From the NCBI GenBank assembly GCA_949285785.1, contig CASEAG010000030.1, positions 1-33,991 on the forward strand: DNA of 33,991 bases, given 5' to 3'. Every line of letters begins with the position of its first letter. Positions within the stretch are counted from its first letter, which is position 1. The notes beneath the pieces were generated by a model. The model did not search any database. It saw only the letters and a list, made by a program, of their open reading frames with translations, and had not been told where the DNA came from. Source of the stretch: an uncultured Spirochaetales bacterium (GTDB lineage Bacteria; Spirochaetota; Spirochaetia; Sphaerochaetales; Sphaerochaetaceae). Both the position numbers and the translations under genes were made by a program. This document shows, one piece after another, positions 30,305 to 33,991 of the stretch.

Positions 30305-30337
30305 ACGAAGAGGGGTGCCGCCTTGCGACGACACCCC
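30305..30337 (-). terminator. Probable terminator of the RND transporter gene
   Basis: On the minus strand GGGGTG (30337-30332) pairs with CACCCC (30317-30312), with further pairing inside the loop, followed by TCTTCGT. It lies 26 bases after the RND stop. The stretch 30193-30300 between the two terminators holds nothing I can identify. Confidence 0.5.
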
Positions 30338-30363
30338 AGGGGGTATGTTGAAAGGAAGAGGAT

Positions 30364-33300
30364 TCAGAGTATCTCGCCTCTCCTGGTCCTCTCATCGAAT
30401 CGTGCCAGTTGGTTGTGAAGAGAATCCGGCTTTGCAACCCTTGTCGCTCTTCTGCTGTTCAGGATGCTGTAGAGCACCGGCGACAGCAGCAGCGTCAGGA
30501 ATGCGCCTGTGGTTATTCCTCCCACGAACGTCAGCGCGATCGGCTGGATCATCTCGGTGCCTTCTCCGGGGAAGAAGGCCAACGGAATGAGTCCTAGTAT
30601 TGTGGTGAGCGTCGTCATCAGAATAGGCCTGAGCCTCGACCTCGCCGCGGATATGCAGGCCGACCTGACGTCCATCCTCCCGGTGCGCACGAGATGGTTG
30701 ATCCAGTCGACCAGCACGATTCCGTTGTTCACGACGACGCCGATCAGGGCTACGATGCCCACGAAGCTGAACAGGGTGAACGCCTGTCCCCATGTCGTAT
30801 GTATGAAGACTACGCCTATCATCAGCAGCGGTATGGTCGCGAAGATGATCAGCGGATCCACGAGAGACTCGAACTGCGCCGCCATGACCGCATAGACCAG
30901 GAAGAGCGCCAACAGGACGATCGCAATCAGCACCGGCACGTAGCCGGCAAGGTCCGTCATCTCACCGCCCTGGCTTATCGTGACGCCCTCGGGGACCACA
31001 AGGTTTTCAGCCAGTGCCCTGTCGACCGCCTCCTGCACTTCGCTGGAGGCGTAGCCGTCCAGCAGCGATGCCGTCACATGGTTGACCCTCTGCCTGTCCT
31101 CGCGGGTTATTGTGACAGGTGTGGTGGACCTTTCCAGATCCGCAACCGTATCCAGCCTGACGTATGTCCCCGCCGATGTGGGTATGAGCAGGCTGTTCAG
31201 GGCGTCTATGTCGTCGATGTCCTCATCGCATAGTATTACGTCCAGGTCGTAGGTCGTGTCGCTGGAGAATGTCGTCAGCTCGGTCGCACTCGAACCGCTG
31301 ATTGCCGTCGCCAGTGTGGAGCTAACCTGCTGTGCGGTTACTCCGAGGTCCTTCGCGACATCCTCACACAGTCTTATGTAGTACGCAGGAGAGCCTTCGC
31401 CCAGATCGCTTTCGACGTTGTCCGTGCCCTCTACCGAACGCAGTATGTCAACGATTTCGTCGGCCACCTCCTGCACCAGGAGTGTGTCGTCGCTTCTGAT
31501 CTCGACGTCTATCGCGTTGCCGCCCATGCCTCTTCCAGAGGAGAACAGCCACTGCTCATCGGCGTCCGTCTGGGCGAGTAGAGGCCTTATCATGTCCTCG
31601 ACTTCGCCTGCCGTGTACTTCTGTGCCGTGATGTCGGGCAGGGCGATGGTGATGGAGCCGGTATTGGACGAGCCTATCTCCAGAGAGATGGATTCATAGG
31701 CGTCTGTAGGCAGGATCTCAAGCAGCTTCTCCTGCGTGTCGAAGATGCGCCCTTCCGTGACCTCCCCGTCCGTTCCCGTGGGAAGCGTCAGGCTCAGCGA
31801 CACCTCGTCGTCGGTGGTCATCTGGGGTGTAAGCGACAATCCTATGTCTGACAGGCTGGTCATCGACAGGATGAACAGCAGCACGAGCGGCACCAGGAGC
31901 ATGGCCCTGTGGTCGAGGAAGTACGAGAGCACGATCTCGTATGCGTCACGCAACCTGTCCTCCGCCTTGGCAAGAGCTTCGTCCAGCTGTCTGAGCGCCC
32001 TGGACTTCAGCGGACGCTGCGTACGGGTGTCGAAGCGCAGTATCGAGCCGCAGAGGGCCGGCACCAGCGTCACAGCGACGAAGAGCGAGCATGCAAGCGA
32101 CAGGCAGACCGTGACGATCATGTCCTGGAACATGACGCCTATCATCCCGAGATCGTCCTTGAAGATGAGCAGCGGAATGAATACGCAGATGGTCGTCAGC
32201 GTGCTTGCCAGAATCGCGTTGAACATGTCCTTGCTGCCCAGAATGGCCGCAACCGCACTGGGTTCGCCTTTCAGACGGAACGAGTACGTGTTCTCAAGGA
32301 TGATGATCGAGGCATCCACGATCATGCCGATTCCAAGAATGAGACCTGCCATCGACATGCTGTTGACAGTGATGCCCGCCATCGACATGCACATGAGCGT
32401 TATGAGGATGCAGATGGGCATCGAGAGGGAGATGATCAGTGTCGTCCTGAAGCCCCTGAGGAAGAGGAAGATGACCAAGGCCGCCAGCAGGACGCCCTGC
32501 CAGGCAGAGGTGTACACTTCGCTCATCGTGTCGACTATCATCTCGGTCGAGTCGCGCTGGATGGTAAGCTTCATGTCTTCTGGAAGCGTCTGCACAATAG
32601 AAGGCAGAGCACTTCGCACCGCCTGGGCCACCGTCGTCTCGTTCGCATCCGATTCGGCCGTGATGGATATCATGACGATCGGCTGTCCGTCTACATACGA
32701 GCGGCGGGGGGAGTCCTCTTCGGTCATGACGACGTCGGCCAGGTCGGAAATCCTGATCACGGTGTCGCCGACCTTCTTGACAGGTGTGTCCGCAATTTCG
32801 TCTAGAGTCGTGAAGCGTTCGTCGACCGAAATCTGGTAGTTCACCCCGTCCTCCAGCACATGACCGCCGCTGGCCTGGATGTTTGATGACGAGAGTGCGC
32901 TGGTGATGTCGGAGAACGACAGGCCGTACGCCTGCAGTCTGTCGGCATGGACCTGGACCTCGTATTTCCTCCCGCCTCCGCCGAAGGCATCCGCCTCCGC
33001 CACGCCCTGTACACGTTCGAGAAGCGGTGCTATGCCGTCTTCTGCAATCTGCTGGAGCGTGGAGGTGTCGTATGGACCTGACAGGGATAGTGTCATGACC
33101 GTCGAGGAGTCGATGGAGTCCATCCTCAGCACCTGTGGGGAGTCGACCCAGTCCGGAAGCATCCTGGAGACCATGGTGATTGCCGCGTCGATATCATCCT
33201 CGGCCTCGTCCAGGTCGCTGCCATAGTCGAACTCAAGCAGCACGATCGACGAGTCTGACGTCGACATGCTGGTCATGCTATCCATGTTCTCCACCGAGGC

Positions 33301-33513
33301 AAGCGCATCCTCCAGCTGTCTGGTCACCTGCTGTTCGACAAGCTCGGAATCGGCGCCGTCGCAGCTCGTCATGACGGAGATCATGGGCATGTCCGTCTCC
33401 GGATAGAGGGCTATCTCTATGTTCATCAGATAGACGACGGCGATGATGGCGATCAGGACATAGACCATCGTCATCAGCACCGGGCGCCTTACCGACAGTT
33501 CGGAAATCTTCAT
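30364..33513 (-). CDS. RND efflux transporter, HAE1 (AcrB-like) family
   Basis: The 1049-residue inner-membrane pump should use the proton gradient to export drugs, lipids or other amphiphiles across the envelope. It starts MKISELSVRRPVLMTMVYVL (TM1) and has the two large periplasmic loops (ALYPETDMPMISV; later QMTTDDEVSLSL). TM4 carries GIGMIVDASIIILEN with a single aspartate where AcrB has two, and TM10 carries VVNNGIVLVDWINH. Length and the internal duplication fit the family. GGAGGA lies upstream, inside the end of the adaptor gene. No outer-membrane TolC gene is in the window, so the substrate is unknown. Confidence 0.93.
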   Translation of the reverse strand: MKISELSVRRPVLMTMVYVLIAIIAVVYLMNIEIALYPETDMPMISVMTSCDGADSELVEQQVTRQLEDALASVENMDSMTSMSTSDSSIVLLEFDYGSDLDEAEDDIDAAITMVSRMLPDWVDSPQVLRMDSIDSSTVMTLSLSGPYDTSTLQQIAEDGIAPLLERVQGVAEADAFGGGGRKYEVQVHADRLQAYGLSFSDITSALSSSNIQASGGHVLEDGVNYQISVDERFTTLDEIADTPVKKVGDTVIRISDLADVVMTEEDSPRRSYVDGQPIVMISITAESDANETTVAQAVRSALPSIVQTLPEDMKLTIQRDSTEMIVDTMSEVYTSAWQGVLLAALVIFLFLRGFRTTLIISLSMPICILITLMCMSMAGITVNSMSMAGLILGIGMIVDASIIILENTYSFRLKGEPSAVAAILGSKDMFNAILASTLTTICVFIPLLIFKDDLGMIGVMFQDMIVTVCLSLACSLFVAVTLVPALCGSILRFDTRTQRPLKSRALRQLDEALAKAEDRLRDAYEIVLSYFLDHRAMLLVPLVLLFILSMTSLSDIGLSLTPQMTTDDEVSLSLTLPTGTDGEVTEGRIFDTQEKLLEILPTDAYESISLEIGSSNTGSITIALPDITAQKYTAGEVEDMIRPLLAQTDADEQWLFSSGRGMGGNAIDVEIRSDDTLLVQEVADEIVDILRSVEGTDNVESDLGEGSPAYYIRLCEDVAKDLGVTAQQVSSTLATAISGSSATELTTFSSDTTYDLDVILCDEDIDDIDALNSLLIPTSAGTYVRLDTVADLERSTTPVTITREDRQRVNHVTASLLDGYASSEVQEAVDRALAENLVVPEGVTISQGGEMTDLAGYVPVLIAIVLLALFLVYAVMAAQFESLVDPLIIFATIPLLMIGVVFIHTTWGQAFTLFSFVGIVALIGVVVNNGIVLVDWINHLVRTGRMDVRSACISAARSRLRPILMTTLTTILGLIPLAFFPGEGTEMIQPIALTFVGGITTGAFLTLLLSPVLYSILNSRRATRVAKPDSLHNQLARFDERTRRGEIL

Positions 33514-33516
33514 CTG

Positions 33517-33991
33517 TCAGTCCTCCACTATGGAGACGGAATCGCCTTCATCCACGGCGCCGGACACTATTACGGTCTCGCCTTCGTCAAGGCCTGAGAG
33601 GATTGCGGTCCTCTTTCCATCGGAGAGCCCTGTCTCCACCGCCTTGGAACGTGCGATGCCGTCCTGGACGACCATCACGTGCGGCGATCCGTCTGTCGTG
33701 TCGACGGCGGAGGAGGGTACCGTGACCACATCATCCACACGGCCCGTCTCGAGGGCGATCGTGGCGAACATGCCTTCCATCAGACCTTCTTCGTCGCCGA
33801 TGATGTCCAGTTCGATGCCGGCCATCCTCGTCGACGTTTCGACTGTCGGCGAGACGTATGAGAGCACCGCCTCGTATGTCCTGCCGGGGTAGGCGGCTAC
33901 CGTGAAGGAGCTCGTGCTGCCGCTCTCGAGCGCCGAGATGTACCGCTCTGGAACCTCCGTGGCCAGCTTCAGGTCTTCGTCGGTCCTTACC
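33517..33991 (-). CDS. Membrane-fusion (periplasmic adaptor) protein of the RND pump, partial
   Basis: The last ~157 residues of a HlyD/AcrA-type adaptor are visible, and the gene runs off the right edge. A beta-barrel section (KLATEVPERYISALESGS, AAYPGRTYEAVLSYVSP, STRMAGIELDI) is followed by EGMFATIALETG, then the membrane-proximal domain VTVPSSAVDTTDG, KAVETGLSDGKRTAILSGL and DEGETVIVSG. The RND gene starts 3 bases after its stop, so the two are coupled in one operon. Confidence 0.88.
   Translation of the reverse strand, partial: VRTDEDLKLATEVPERYISALESGSTSSFTVAAYPGRTYEAVLSYVSPTVETSTRMAGIELDIIGDEEGLMEGMFATIALETGRVDDVVTVPSSAVDTTDGSPHVMVVQDGIARSKAVETGLSDGKRTAILSGLDEGETVIVSGAVDEGDSVSIVED

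Overview
The window is a GC-rich, gene-dense stretch of a bacterial chromosome. The organism is very probably a diderm: there is an RND efflux pump with a periplasmic adaptor, signal peptidase II and lipoproteins. A spirochaete of the Sphaerochaeta/Treponema kind is my best guess. The grounds are a small membrane protein next to lspA that resembles ones I recall from spirochaetes, relaxed lipoboxes, and poly-G promoters like those described upstream of Treponema pallidum tpr genes. This is inference, not proof. I see no insertion sequence, prophage, CRISPR array or rRNA.

Layout. 1-6.2 kb: the end of a YitT-family gene, an MFS (FHS-like) transporter, then an L-rhamnose catabolic block (rhaB-rhaA-rhaD on the minus strand, a divergent AraC-type regulator, and the mutarotase gene rhaM). 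6.2-10.8 kb, all minus strand: a lone trpB, an AlkD-like HEAT-repeat protein, a LUD-domain protein, and a split replacement for bifunctional PurH (an AICAR-transformylase-only protein plus a PurO-type IMP cyclohydrolase). 10.8-13.1 kb: two tandem lipoprotein genes. They share a 246-bp cassette at about 96% identity (promoter with poly-G spacer, RBS, signal peptide, Pro/Thr/Glu/Asp linker) but carry unrelated secreted domains. 13.2-14.9 kb: an initiator tRNA gene, rsmI and a SpoU-family rRNA methyltransferase. 14.9-23.2 kb: a tightly packed operon equivalent to the poorly understood E. coli yhf cluster (yhfZ-yhfY-yhfU-yhfT-[amidase-like]-php-yhfS-yhfX-yhfW), with an extra miniature amidase-signature protein. 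23.4-30.2 kb: a LonB-type protease, a YbgI/Nif3 protein, lspA, a small membrane protein, a GH43-like beta-propeller protein and a KtrB/KtrA potassium uptake pair. 30.3 kb to the end, minus strand: an HAE1-type RND transporter and the C-terminal part of its membrane-fusion partner.

How the genes work together. The rha genes would convert L-rhamnose to DHAP and lactaldehyde under AraC-type control. The yhf operon looks like a complete import and breakdown route for an unknown nitrogen- and phosphate-containing compound: a transporter, two PLP enzymes, a metallohydrolase, a phosphomutase-like metalloenzyme and an amidase fold, run by its own regulator. LspA would mature the two lipoproteins, whose paired poly-G promoters suggest phase-variable expression. 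Most promising for new biology are the poly-G lipoprotein cassettes and the amidase-containing yhf operon.
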